A stretch of 64,000 nt of DNA from Brachypterus glaber (GCA_958510825.1 OY294045.1:10095916-10159915); one strand, 5' to 3'. Numbered from the stretch's first letter, positions 53,450 through 64,000 are shown. The notes: generated by a model from the sequence alone, not told the origin. Numbers and translations: made by a program.

Positions 53450-54155
53450 TAAACTAGATGAAACGTTGCAAGCACCCTGTCAAAGCATCGGCACTATTGT
53501 ACACTAGAGCCATCTAGTTTGCAAATTTAAAACTAGGTGTTTTGTTTGGTTTGAAATTCTGTATCTTTAAAACATTATATTCTAGCAAAAAACTGTATAT
53601 AACATTATTTATAGGGCTTAAAAAGGCTTTTATTTAAAATATAATTTTTTGAAATCGGGTTATAAATTTGTGAGATATGCTAAAAAAAACTTTTACTGCT
53701 TTAAACGCCAATATTTCTAAAACAATGCGTTTTACGAAAACGTTGTTTATAACATTTTTTGACCAATTTAAAATTATTTTTTATATAAGTGCTAAATTAA
53801 CCAAATACAATAATAATTGCCTCAATTATAAACAAAAAACGCAAAAATAGGAGTTTTACCCTAATTTTACCCCCTTACCCCGAATCGTTTACCCCCAAAA
53901 TATAATCAGATCTTCGGAATACGAAATAATATGCAAAAAACCTCAAGTCGATATCTCATGTAGAAATGGAGTTAGAGAGTTTACACCCAGACAGACAGAC
54001 AGACAGACAGAAGGACGCAAAATTTTTTTTTACTGACTTCGACTCAGAATGGTCTAAAACATCGAGAAATGTGAAAAGAACGTGGTCAAAGATTTTGACT
54101 TTTCGGCGAAGATATCAATACATCGGCACTCTTAGTAGCACTAAGTGCTGATGTA
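53450..54155 (+). mobile_element. Helentron-like non-autonomous element, copy 2
   Basis: This inverted copy of 33902-34620 starts AAACTAGATGAAACGTTGCA, with CATCGGCACTATTG and later CCATCTAGTTTGC. It contains CAGACAGACAGACAGACAGA at about 53990-54010 and ends in the hairpin ACATCGGCACTCTTAGTAGC with its arm CACTAAGTGCTGATGT. Length and order agree with copy 1. The frames in it are shared repeat artefacts. Confidence 0.6.
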
Positions 54156-54478
54156 AATATGTAAATTATTTTTCCAGATGACCCAAATAAAAAAAATGTT
54201 GTATAGACATAACAATTTTTTATAGAACCGGATAGAAACATGTAATTTAGGATATCAACAAAAAGTGGATATTTTCGTTGTAAGATTCTTTTCGTAAAGT
54301 TTTTGTAGTCCTGGTAATAATTAGAAAATAAAGAATATAAAAAATAAGTTTATTTTATATATTGGAATCGATGATTTTTTTTTTTTTTCAGATAACCAAA
54401 CTTTATAAAAAAGAAACTATAAACAACCTATCTCGAGTTGATTTTAGGGAAATAAATACATAATACCTGATAGATCTC
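54156..54478. other. Unassigned DNA
   Basis: No gene or repeat copy is recognised. Confidence 0.3.
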
Positions 54479-54480
54479 TA

Positions 54481-55110
54481 CACTCTAAATTTTTCCGTCA
54501 ATCTTTCAGTAATATTAATTGTAATAATTAAAGCAAATTTACCATGTCAGAACGTGAATTTACAATATTTATTAAAATTAACCTCAATATCACTCGGTTT
54601 AGTAAAATCTCAGCTCTTTTCCTGTCGGTACAATAATTTTGCATTAAAATTCATGCATGTGGTCCAAAAACCCTGCACTTTTACAATATTGGTTGAAAAT
54701 TACCATAATTATAGCTTACATTCTACAAAAGATAGCAGTAAAATTACTAAAAAATTCACATGTTTACAGATAACAGTGAATTTACAGTACTGATTTAAAT
54801 TTACCACTTTCTTTGCTGGTAACATATGACCTACTTTATTTGCTGTGAAATTACCATATTTTCATTTACAGTGCGGTACAGTAATTTTGAATTAAAATTC
54901 ATGGATGTGGTCCAAAAACCCGCCACTTTTACTGAGTCCCGAAAATTACAAGAGCCCGTAATACTGCTTGAAATACTCATTAAATTCGCTGCTTAAATTA
55001 CTGTGAAATCACAGGTAAAAATTCTACTGATTTAAATTTACCACTTTCTTGGCTGGTAACATATGATCTACTTTATTTGCTGGGAAATTACCATATTTTC
55101 ATTTACAGTG
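54481..55110. mobile_element. 630-bp MITE with two 248-bp internal units
   Basis: Ends CACTCTAAATTTTTC and TTTTCATTTACAGTG are flanked by TA. Inside, CGGTACAATAATTTTGCATT and ATGTGGTCCAAAAACCC return 248 bases later (CGGTACAGTAATTTTGAATT), as do TTTACCACTTTCTT and GGTAACATATGA. An internal tandem duplication has lengthened the element. Confidence 0.65.
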
Positions 55111-55117
55111 TACCATA

Positions 55118-55201
55118 CACTGATAAAAAGGATTTATTTCGATATAGCCAATTAAATTATTTGGTTGTAAATAACAAATTTTATTTGAGTCAAATAAATT
55201 C
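55118..55201. mobile_element. Left end of a CACTGATAAA foldback
   Basis: CACTGATAAAAAGGATTTAT, GCCAATTAAATTATTTGGTT and TTTTATTTGAGTCAAATAAA match the left arm of 23781-24063. It is truncated and lies a few bases from the right end of the preceding MITE. Confidence 0.6.
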
Positions 55202-55334
55202 AAATAATGGCCATCGCTGAAGTCGTCAGTTAGTTGGTAATTTCTTAAAATAGTTTAAATGACTGTTCCACTAAATTAAATACCATTATATATAGATAAA
55301 CAATTTTCTTTTGATCAAGTTGTATATACGTATA

Positions 55335-56191
55335 CACTGAGATAAATTTTTACATCCACGTGCATGGGTAACTTACTTGCAGCTGCTGCTGATGTGAATT
55401 TATACTCGAAGCGTTAATATAAATGCGGTGTGTATTATATTTTTACATCCAGTGTGTAAGGTTTAAACCAACGCGTAAATATACTTTTTACCTAAAACCC
55501 TTCAATTTATTAAAAAAAAATAGAATAACCATTTTGTTATTTTTCTATTTATGAATAGTGTTTTATGGAAAAACTGCGCAACAGAAAAATAAAACGTATA
55601 TTCGTAATCAGCGCTACAAAAAGTACCAATATAAAATAGAAACAGAAACCATACACAAGTCTTAACAACTCAAAATTTGCAGGCCAGTGTTACCGCCTAA
55701 ATAAGTAAAATATTATAAAATGTATGTTTTAAGGATATTGTATTAATCACACTTTTTAAATATTAACTTTTAATCAACACTTACCAATTATCTCTTTAAA
55801 AAATCTAGCACACACAAAATTATACGTACGCTCTTACAAACGTAAACAATTATAATGGTCGACAGCCACCAAACTAGACGAAGCAGGGATTATGGCCTCT
55901 CGAGTCACGTGACTAGCTTAACGCCCGCGATTGGCTGGCTTGTACATTAGAAGTAAGATTTTTACACTTCGGGTGTATTGTTGCTAAAGGTATGTTTATA
56001 AAAATACACTTTCTTGAGCTCCGAGTGCATTGTTGCAGAAGGTATGGATGTAAAAATACACACTCTAGGTCAGAATCACCTCACGTGTGTAGTGTCACAT
56101 CAATGTTGATGTACATTTATATACAGGTGTAAAATTTACACATTTATAGAGCGTATTTTTTTACATCTTTTCAATGTAATTTCTTTCAGTG
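55335..56191. mobile_element. 857-bp MITE with CACTGAGATAAA ends
   Basis: CACTGAGATAAATTTTTACA and TGTAATTTCTTTCAGTG are inverted and flanked by TA. TTTTTACATCC, TTTTTACACTTCGGGTGTAT and AAAAATACAC-like motifs recur inside on both strands. No coding capacity. Confidence 0.55.
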
Positions 56192-56193
56192 TA

Positions 56194-57461
56194 TACTCCT
56201 TAGGTTTAAAAAGTGAAAGAAGTAGATATCACGTCGTCATCCCTTTGGAGAGAAATGAAAAATTAAATTTATTTGTAAATATAATAAATTTGTAGGTATA
56301 CATTGTGGAGTTTACAGCTTTCGGTATTGATCATTAGAAATAAGTTTAATCTGTATATGAGGTCTGTATTCTTCTTCTCTCTAAACTGAAAGAATAATTT
56401 TTTTAATTTGCCGTTGCTCATTCATCAGTATTTGAACAAAAATACCATCTAAACTTTTTTACATAAATATTTGACAGAATAGAATAATTTAGTTGAAATA
56501 TGTGAACTTTTCCATTGTAGCAAATTAGGAATTTGTGGTTAAAAATTTCACATACATAATAATTGTTAATTATTTATTAAACTTTCGCAATATGTATGAA
56601 ATACTGTATTCAAAAAAGCAAAAGTATACTAACCTAAAAAACTTTTGTTCTATTTTTACTTTTTATTACATTTTCTACACCGATATATAATAGCAATATT
56701 ATGATTAATCCAGTTACCTACATGCAATAATTATTGTTTATTTGCCGTTTTTAATATGTTATTGTATTATAATGTATTTATTTTTTATAATAGTGTTCCT
56801 TCATGATTGAAAATCCATTGTGTTTTTATGTAATTTAATTCTCATGCATATCGTCATATTCTAATAGCTATTATGCAAACAATTTTAATAACATTTAATT
56901 TTAAAATTATAGTGTTTTTTAAATAATTTTATTTCCCTTTTTTAATGATAAAAAAATTAGGAGAACGGAACTTTTATTTTAGATTTTATTAGACCTAATA
57001 TATACTATATTAAAGGATTAATTAAAAAAGCTCTTTTTACCACCATACAAAATAACTGCCCAAGGACACAACCCCAAAAATCTTTTGATGTGGCGTCATG
57101 TATCTTGTAAGCCAATCGCATTCTTATGTATTATGCTTGTTATGCGAGCCTCTGGATGTGCGTTTATGCTACGAAAAAAGTCGTACATTACATTTAGAAT
57201 GATTCATATAAGGTTCAAAGATGCTAAAAAGTTGAAAATTGAAATTGTCAGATACGATAGAATTTTTTTTGTGGACCTGTGTTATTTAATTAACTTTTTT
57301 TTTGTTTCAGGTAAGGCAAACACGCAATAAGCAACTTTTTGAAAAAACACATTCTTAGAAAAGAAGGTAGGTTTAATTTAGGAGCGATTTAGGATACATC
57401 TGCTAATTTTATTATTTTTTTTTTAAATTATGTTTGCTTAATTTGTGAAAGATTTGCTTTC
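56194..57461. other. Unassigned AT-rich DNA
   Basis: No gene is recognised. An 81-codon frame at 57085-57330 has no domain and ends in an AT-rich run. Confidence 0.35.
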
Positions 57462-57464
57462 TAA

Positions 57465-57701
57465 GGTAACGTTCAAGTATTACGTAACGCAAAATGTACC
57501 AAAATTCATACACTTCATACCTCGGTTATCGGTTTATTCAAGGCTGTAAAGATTTCATATTTTGGCTACCCCCCTAACACACCTCCTATTAGGGGGGTAG
57601 CCAAAATATGAAATCTCTTTAATCTATAATAACGCGAGAAGCGGGGTGTGAAGTGTGTGAATTTTGGTACAATTTGCATGACGTAGTACTTGAACGTTCC
57701 C
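57465..57701. mobile_element. 237-bp MITE, GGGAACGTTC family, TAA target duplication
   Basis: Ends GGTAACGTTCAAGTATTACG and GACGTAGTACTTGAACGTTCCC-type sequence are flanked by TAA. The arms contain ACTTCATACCTCGG and CATATTTTGGCTACCCCCCT and their inverses, and nearly the whole element pairs. It is the sister of 57915-58150. Confidence 0.85.
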
Positions 57702-57914
57702 TAATAAGCATATTTGCTAATAAAATAAATAAATAAATATGATTTTCAGACATTATTATATTGTTACGTACGTTACCAAAAAACGTTGCTTATGTTACCT
57801 GAGTGTGGTCACAAAATTTCAAACTGAATTTGGGAAAACTACCTATACGTTAAATTATTCTTCTGTAGGGCAATATACTATAATTTTTTTTTGCAGTTGA
57901 TCGTGGTTCATATA

Positions 57915-58150
57915 GGGAATGTTCAAGTATTACGTAACGCAAGTTGTACCAAAATTCATACACTTCATACCTCGGTTCTCGCGTTATTATAGATTATAGA
58001 CATTTCATATTTTGGCTACCCCTAATAGGAGGTGTGTTAGGGGGGGTAGCTAAAATATGAAATTTCTACAGCCTTGAATAACGCGGGAACCGAGGTATGA
58101 AGTGTATGAATTTTTGTACATTTTGCGTTACGTAATACTTGAACGTTCCC
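57915..58150. mobile_element. 236-bp MITE, GGGAACGTTC family, ATA target duplication
   Basis: GGGAATGTTCAAGTATTACG at the left and ACGTAATACTTGAACGTTCC at the right are flanked by ATA. It is a close relative of the element 213 bp upstream and of the half copy at 52501-52636. The tip is around CCCCTAATAGGAGGTGTGTT. Confidence 0.85.
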
Positions 58151-58413
58151 ATAGGGGTCGTTTAGGGGACCTAAACTTTTAATTTTGGGTATTACAAGTT
58201 TATTTGGACTTTCTCCACAACAGTTTTGGAAATGCTGGATGAAGTTTAAACTATAACCTTACCCAGTATCAAAATAAATATATAATAATAATATTTAATT
58301 TTTTATGCTGTGGTAGCAGTTGGCGCGGGATGACCCATATGATGTTTTTACACATAAGTTAGTTTTTTAAAGAAATATTTAAGTAATTATCAGTATTCGG
58401 CGTAAACTCAGTT

Positions 58414-58613
58414 NNNNNNNNNNNNNNNNNNNNNNNNNNNNNNNNNNNNNNNNNNNNNNNNNNNNNNNNNNNNNNNNNNNNNNNNNNNNNNNNNNNNNNN
58501 NNNNNNNNNNNNNNNNNNNNNNNNNNNNNNNNNNNNNNNNNNNNNNNNNNNNNNNNNNNNNNNNNNNNNNNNNNNNNNNNNNNNNNNNNNNNNNNNNNNN
58601 NNNNNNNNNNNNN
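58414..58613. other. Assembly gap, 200 N
   Basis: Exactly 200 undetermined bases. Sequence right of the gap resumes inside the left arm of a palindromic MITE, so its outer left end is hidden. A round length suggests a placeholder rather than a measured size. Confidence 0.99.
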
Positions 58614-59200
58614 GACACATTTTTTTAAATGGAAAGGGGGGTCGTGTAATACATCATTTTAAAGCTTATAAAATTCTTAATTTAACTTCATATTTTTAAA
58701 TTAAAAAAAAAAACTTTTTTTGGGTTTAAAATGGGGTTGAATTTTGACATTAATACCCATGTATTAATGTCAAAATTCCTCTAAAAAAAACAAATAATTT
58801 TTTAAAAATGCCTAATTTCGTCATAAAAAAATGTTAATTATACTTTTAAACTAATTTTAGTTGACATAAATAAAAATTTATAAAAAAAAAACTTAAAAAA
58901 TCGAATGTTTTAGCACAAAAAATTGAAAAATCAAAACCTTAAAAAACATTTTTAAAATATTTAAAAATGTTAGTTTAAATAGAGAATTTTATAAGATTTA
59001 GAATGATGTATCACACGACCCCCCTTTCCATTTAAAAAAATGTCCACCCATGCCCCGCTGCCCACATTTTAAGAGCTGAAAATATCAAATATATGCTAAA
59101 AGATAGTTTAAGTTGTCTTATTTAAGAGTTATAAATTTGAAGTCGATATCTCAACTCGTTCAAAAGTTAAAAGGGGGGGGGTGACTTTTGGACCGCACTG
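58614..59200. mobile_element. Palindromic MITE, copy C (left end in gap)
   Basis: TTTTTTAAATGGAAAGGGGG on the left and CCCCCCTTTCCATTTAAAAA on the right are inverted. The right end runs through GAAGTCGATATCTCAACTCG and GTGACTTTTGGACCGCACTG to a TA. It is the same outer-arm type as copy A, and its core matches copies A and B. Confidence 0.8.
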
Positions 59201-59202
59201 TA

Positions 59203-59772
59203 TAGTCAAACTGCTCACCAAAATTGCTATCCCGCGCTAATAGGATAATACTAGATCTAGCCAGAAGAGCTTGCAAAGGAATAAGGTAATATATCTTTAT
59301 CTAGCGCTGGTCCTTAATTATAGTTCAATATCTTTCGCATTTAACCCTCAGTTTTAACAGCCTGTAGTATTAAAAATGTGGTATTTTAGGTCCACTATAA
59401 TAGTTAGGGGTTAAAATGGAGTTAAAATGCGTAAAAATCATCCCTAAGTGGAATGTCACCACAAGGATATGCGTCTGTGGATGAGATAACTGGGTCAGTC
59501 GTGTATTAAAATACCTCTTATCTTTAAAATATACTTACTCTGGTATTTGCTTTTTTACGATTTATTTTTCCGCTTTTGTCACGGTCGACTATTCGCTTTC
59601 TATTACTGTTTGTTTATATATAAAGCTTTATGGTTACAGTAAAACTTTTTTTTTCCATTTAAATAAACCTTGTTAAATTTGAATTTGTTGACAATATACA
59701 GGTATATTGTTTAGAAAGTTTATCAGTCGGTCGGTTAGTCTATTGGGATGTCCGTTTGTGACCTCGATAATA
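59203..59772. other. Unassigned DNA
   Basis: No gene or repeat copy is recognised. Confidence 0.35.
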
Positions 59773-60159
59773 AGAGAGAGAGAGAGAGAGAGGGAGAGGG
59801 AGAGGGAGAGGGAGAGGGAGAGGGAGAGGGAGAGGAGAGGGAGAGGGAGAGGGAGAGGGAGAGGGAGAGGGAGAGGGAGAGGGAGAGGGAGAGGGAGAGG
59901 GAGAGGGAGAGGGAGAGGGAGAGGGAGAGGGAGAGGGAGAGGGAGAGGGAGAGGGAGAGGGAGAGGGAGAGGGAGAGAGAGAGAGAGAGAGAGTTAGAGA
60001 AATACAGAGAGAGTTAGAGAAATACAGAGAGAGTTAGAGAAATATATAGAGAGATATAGAGATAAAGAGATAAAGATATATAGAGAGAGATAGAGATGGA
60101 TAGAGAGAGATAGGGAAAGATAGAGAGATATAGAGAAAGATAGAGAGAGATAGAGAGAT

Positions 60160-60192
<33 letters not shown>

Positions 60193-60242
60193 GAGAAAGA
60201 GATAGAGGGAGATGGGGTAATGGAGGAATGAAGGGATGGAGG
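59773..60242 (+). repeat. Purine-only compound microsatellite
   Basis: The tract opens with (GA)n, passes into a long (GGGAGA)n block (about 59790-59970), back to (GA)n, and then GAGTTAGAGAAATACAGAGA-type and GATAGAGA-type units. Nearly all bases on this strand are A or G, apart from scattered T. Such polypurine mirror tracts can adopt triplex (H-DNA) forms. Arg/Glu- and Leu/Ser-repeat frames here are artefacts. Confidence 0.95.
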
Positions 60243-60776
60243 ATGGAGATAGGTAGAGAAAAAAGTTCCTTATCCAAAGTTCTCGACTGGGATTGCTTTT
60301 GTAAAAATTTGGTAAGGTAACGGGGTGAAGTAGTTAAAAAGTATTGTTTTTTGCGTTATCATGACAAGAATTATTCTTGTAAAAAGTTTTTTTTTTGTTT
60401 TTTTTTATGAACTGTAGGGGTAATTATTTTTTTGTTGGCAGTATTGTAAATTGCTTCAATTTATATTGTAAATTGCTTCAATTAACCAAATGACCTTGTA
60501 CATGGACAATTTCGCTTCATATCGAAAGTGAATTATAACCAATGAAAGGCAGTTTTACATTTTAGGGTGTTTTTCGTCGAATTTACAGATCGTTTAGCGT
60601 TACGGTGACCCATTAAAAAAGTGTCCCTAAAATTTTCTCCCTTGAGGTTTAAATTGGGGGAAAATTTCACTGATTTAAAATTAATTATGCTCCCGCTGTT
60701 TAATTTAACCGAGATCATTTGATTTATTAAAAAACCAGGGATGAAAAATTTATACTTATTTGATATATCAATACTA
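60243..60776. other. Unassigned DNA
   Basis: No gene is seen. A short AT-rich block at 60330-60450 with TTGTTGGCAGTATT is of the dispersed type noted at 51820. TATATTGTAAATTGCTTCAA is duplicated at about 60445-60480. Confidence 0.35.
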
Positions 60777-60778
60777 TA

Positions 60779-60915
60779 CTGGGTGTTTTTAAACACATTC
60801 CTCTTAAAACTTTCGTTATGCTTTTATGGGCAGAATTTTATGTAATTATGAATTTAATTTTCTTTCAAATAAAAAATGTATTATGGGGAGGGGTCATTTA
60901 AAGAAAATCACCCTG
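60779..60915. mobile_element. 137-bp TA-flanked MITE with CTGGGTG ends
   Basis: Ends CTGGGTGTTTTTAAACACAT and TTTAAAGAAAATCACCCTG are flanked by TA. The terminus is of the CAGGGTG type found at about 21992, 29260 and 30941 in this window. No coding capacity. Confidence 0.65.
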
Positions 60916-60917
60916 TA

Positions 60918-61573
60918 TGATAACAAATATTTTGCCGATTTTTCAACATTAGTTCAGTCTCATTGTTTTCATTGTTTTAACATTTATTTTAGTTCACAAA
61001 ATACAAAATAATAAATATTAAATCATAAATATTTTGATAATCACTGGAAAAACGTTTTTTTTTTTATTTTTTGAAAAATTGAAAAATTGTTTTTCCGATA
61101 AAATATTTGTTATACGTATTAATCAATTAATCAATATAAATATAATAACTATTTTTCTATTTAATTGAAAAATAAATAAAATAATATTTTATATATATTT
61201 TATTCTAAAAAAAATCGCTAGGCCTATTTTAAATACATATATATGCTGAAATACAAATTCGTTTTTACTTTATTCTACACAGCATACAAGTCAAATATTA
61301 AATATTTTAAATAAATTTATTTTTGCTGCCTAGAATTTAAATAAAACTGATAAATCTATAACGCATAAAAGGATAGATATAGATAGGGTAAAATAATAAT
61401 ATATGACAAGGCCATTTGGAACATATATCAAGTTGAAAAATTTCACCTCTGTAGTCGAATACTCTGTTAGAGACCAATGTAGCAGACATAAATAACTACA
61501 CTTTACCAGTGGCGTACTATGCTTGCCACAAGAAGTTAGCAACGAATAATACATTTTTTCAAAACTTTAGGTT
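60918..61573. other. Unassigned AT-rich DNA
   Basis: No gene or repeat copy is recognised. Confidence 0.35.
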
Positions 61574-61968
61574 ATATCGTCGGCTTACAAGTAAAAGGCA
61601 CTAAGTCACTTTTTTGCAAAAATGAGATTTTTATGGTGCTGTAATTAATTTTTGATGATCTATGTACAGGTAAACCGAACTAACTTCTAGGTGGACTGCC
61701 AAGAGAGTTACCCACTATACAAAACGCACCAGTTTGATTTTGAATAAAATTTTATCTGGCAATAGGCACTAAGTCACTTAGTGCACTTAGTGCGTTTTAC
61801 TTGTAGATTATTTCAAATTTTTCTGCACTAAGCGACTTTTTTTTGGCGAAACGTGCATTTTTGTAACAATTATTACAAAAATTAAAAAACAACAGTGAAA
61901 GTTAAATTTGTCAATATCTCAAAACCATATTTTTGGACTTTTGCTCTTTACTTGTAAGCCGACGATAT
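61574..61968. mobile_element. 395-bp MITE with ATATCGTCGGC ends
   Basis: ATATCGTCGGCTTACAAGTA and TACTTGTAAGCCGACGATAT are perfect 20-base terminal inverted repeats. Inside, GGCACTAAGTCACTT recurs, and TAAGTCACTTAGTGCACTTA with GTGCG forms a local hairpin; GTTTTACTTGTAGATT in the middle resembles the terminus again. The target duplication is unclear, possibly AT. Confidence 0.75.
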
Positions 61969-62710
61969 CATGCTTGACAATAATTTTGACAAAAATAAAA
62001 AGTTAGGCTATCCTGTCTTAATCGTATATTGTACTCGAAGTGCAAAAGGTCGTATTTCAAAAATTAGTCAAAATTTAACTTTTTGCCGGTGTATTATATG
62101 ATATTTTTTATTTGATTGTTACTAATTATAATAAATCATTAAAATATATTTAATTCTAAACTGCAAAAAATATTTCTTTTTACTGTCTTAGTACCTATCT
62201 TTTTATCCATGACAAATTTGCAAATTGATATCCAATCAAACCGCTAAAAAAACAATTAAATAAAAAGGATTAGCCCATTTAAAGAAGAAGAAGAAGAAGA
62301 ACTGGATAAATTTATTCAAAAAGTGTGATTAAACAAAAAACTGCATTAAAAGTGAGTGTCCTACTTACTGTAGGGTATTTTTCTCTATAAATATTACAGT
62401 AAAGGTAAGGCATCTTATTAAAAAAAAAGTAAAACAAGTTTTAGTTAGCGGCCCTAAAAACAAGTTTGAACCTAGGGCCAAAAAGCCTAATTTATCACCC
62501 GCAAAACATGAACAAAAGCGTCACTTCTAGAATCAATCGAATGAAAAGTAAAGTAAGATATGCCCATAGAGAAGAAAAGAGGATTAAAAGTCCATCCTGC
62601 GCAAGATTATTTTGTGACACAACGGTGCAGCAAAATGACGTAACGCAATTTATCTGACCTTGCGCAGTACGCATCTCTGTCAGCTGTGAAATACTGTCGG
62701 TCGTAAGACA
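61969..62710. other. Unassigned DNA with a short GAA tract
   Basis: AAGAAGAAGAAGAAGAA is at 62283-62300. No gene is recognised. Confidence 0.35.
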
Positions 62711-62817
62711 ATTCGTCACCCCAGTATTCATTTGTCGTATCTCCAAAAATCCCCCAGTAAAAATCTCAAAATGTCCGAAAATGGAGATATTGCAAACCAA
62801 TACTGGGGTGGCGAATT
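62711..62817. repeat. Imperfect hairpin, about 107 bp
   Basis: ATTCGTCACCCCAGTATTCA, then TTTGTCGTATCTCC, pair with GGAGATATTGCAAACCAATA then CTGGGGTGGCGAAT, with bulges. It is a small foldback transposon or chance structure; there is no second copy in the window. Confidence 0.5.
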
Positions 62818-63549
62818 ATTAGTAGTTTGTTTATACTGTCAATCCCTTGTGTACTCAAAGTAGGTGTACAAAATCCCGAAATTCAAACACACCTAGAAAA
62901 ATTCTTATAAAATAATTAAAAAAGCTATTTCGGCGTTTCTTCGTAAATATTTATTGTTTTTTGTTGTATTTTTTACAATTTTTATTTGACATATAAAACT
63001 GTGTGCAAGTTTATCGCAGATGCGCAAGGTACATTTATCACACTTTTCCGCAGCGGCTTTGTAGGGGTCTTTCCTTGTCTATGGATATGCCACTGGTTTT
63101 ATATTTGACACACGCCCATACACATACAGTGATTCTTATCTTGTCTCGTTGCTTCTTGTTTCGGACGTAAATGTAACAAAATACAGAACTATGTCGCGGA
63201 CAAGGTCTCGACTGCACAATAAGATACGATTTACTTTTTTGATAAAGTTTATATTGTTAGCCTTTTTTACCTGTCAAAAGTCCTACACACAAGAAAAAAT
63301 AATTAAATTCATTTATACAAAAAATAAAAAATAAATATTAAAAAAAAAATGTTTACCGAACAAAATTTGCACGAAAAAATAATAAAAAAATTAAAGAATT
63401 GAAAAATAATTTTTTGGCTAAAAATAACTGGATTATGTTAATAAAAAGATCAAGCATGATTTTACTGATGTCAAACTTTTTAATCTAAATTAAGTTCATC
63501 ATAAGTGTGACGACTAATTTATTAATCAGAAATAAAGTCGAGAATTTTA
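62818..63549. other. Unassigned AT-rich DNA
   Basis: No gene or repeat copy is recognised. Confidence 0.35.
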
Positions 63550-63640
63550 AGGTGTGATTCTACATTAAAAAATATTTGAAAAAATATCCTATAAAGGTTG
63601 GTACGGAAATGAACCCTGAGGGTTTGGACTTTTACAACCC
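63550..63640 (+). repeat. Fragment of the foldback family at 21990-23545
   Basis: AAGGTGTGATTCTACATTAA, CCTATAAAGGTTGGTACGGA and AATGAACCCTGAGGG match the left arm of 21990-23545. The remainder is missing. Confidence 0.5.
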
Positions 63641-63790
63641 TCCTAAAGGCGCCTTTTCACGGAGCATTTTATACGCAAGTTTAGTGCTATGCAAGTTTGC
63701 TGCCAGATATAGCATCAGGACAATTAAACATTCATTTGCCTTTTTACGGAGCAAGTTTTACGCAAGTTTCCAAGTTAAACAATGCTGCCA
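63641..63790 (+). repeat. Two direct units of about 87 bp
   Basis: GCCTTTTCACGGAGCATTTT then ACGCAAGTTT and GCTGCCAGA recurs as GCCTTTTTACGGAGCAAGTT then ACGCAAGTTT and GCTGCCAACCAGA. The copies are diverged. It may be part of an unrecognised repeat. Confidence 0.45.
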
Positions 63791-64000
63791 ACCAGACAAT
63801 TTTGACGTGTCTCTGCATTTTTTGACAAAAACATAACCTATTTTGCTTTTTTAAGGAAGCTTTTTAGTTAGACAGACCGGCCTATTATTAATAATAATAA
63901 TTATTAACATGTCCAGTTGCTACTATATTAGTAAAAAGAAATCGATTTAGTAACTTTTTTCCAGGTTGGTACCACGAAAATAACTATAAATCTTGCATCA

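Noticed and set aside
57085..57330. 81-codon frame starting MMWRHVSCKPIAF
   Set aside because: No domain or copy was found and the composition follows the local AT content; chance is more likely than a gene.
58379..58620. Long frames on the minus strand across 58414-58613
   Set aside because: They consist of undetermined bases in the assembly gap.
59707..60277. Arg-Glu, Gly-Arg and Leu-Ser repeat proteins on both strands
   Set aside because: They are translations of the GA/GGGAGA microsatellite and have no other protein sequence.

Overview
This is 64 kb of AT-rich animal nuclear DNA, most likely from an insect. I found no host protein-coding gene, no rRNA, no intact tRNA gene, no CRISPR and no bacterial or viral gene. 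Insect origin is inferred from the mix of repeats: a jockey-clade LINE, LINE ends of I/R1 type and of another clade, Penelope-like elements with a GIY-YIG nuclease, tRNA-headed SINEs, a Helentron-like pair with a CTGT microsatellite, and dozens of short palindromic DNA transposons (MITEs). The species cannot be told from this window.

Layout. 1-8.9 kb: a palindromic MITE cut by the window edge, foldback elements with a nested MITE, and a LINE 3' end flanked and interrupted by two inverted copies of a 425-bp MITE. 9.3-11.7 kb: a 2.3-kb giant inverted repeat. 11.9-16.7 kb: an I/R1-type LINE 3' end, a SINE, and a 5'-truncated, frameshifted Penelope-like element. 17-25 kb: foldback elements, some nested. 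25.6-33.1 kb: MITEs carrying 10-bp and 50-bp tandem arrays, a TTAA-flanked MITE, a 368-bp tandem duplication and a SINE. 33.2-41.6 kb: a Helentron-like element, a decayed jockey-like LINE fragment and a second giant inverted repeat of 1.77 kb. 42.7-48.6 kb: a homogeneous array of six 181-bp satellite units followed by large foldbacks. 48.6-51 kb: the longest coding remnant, a jockey-type reverse transcriptase split by a SINE. 51.4-64 kb: a retroposon with a 15-bp target duplication, a second Penelope fragment, the second Helentron-like copy, three MITEs of the GGGAACGTTC family, a 200-bp assembly gap inside a palindromic MITE, and a purine-only microsatellite of about 470 bp.

The genes do not form a pathway. 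All coding traces are transposon remnants with stops, frameshifts or truncations, and they illustrate successive insertions (MITE into foldback, SINE into LINE, MITE into LINE). The strongest unexplained structures are a palindromic MITE core that occurs with two different pairs of outer ends, two kilobase-scale hairpins able to give long double-stranded RNA, and a MITE with a 10-bp target duplication next to its own inverted copy. I see no convincing new biological system. Boundaries are read by eye and are good to a few bases where a target duplication is quoted, otherwise to tens of bases.
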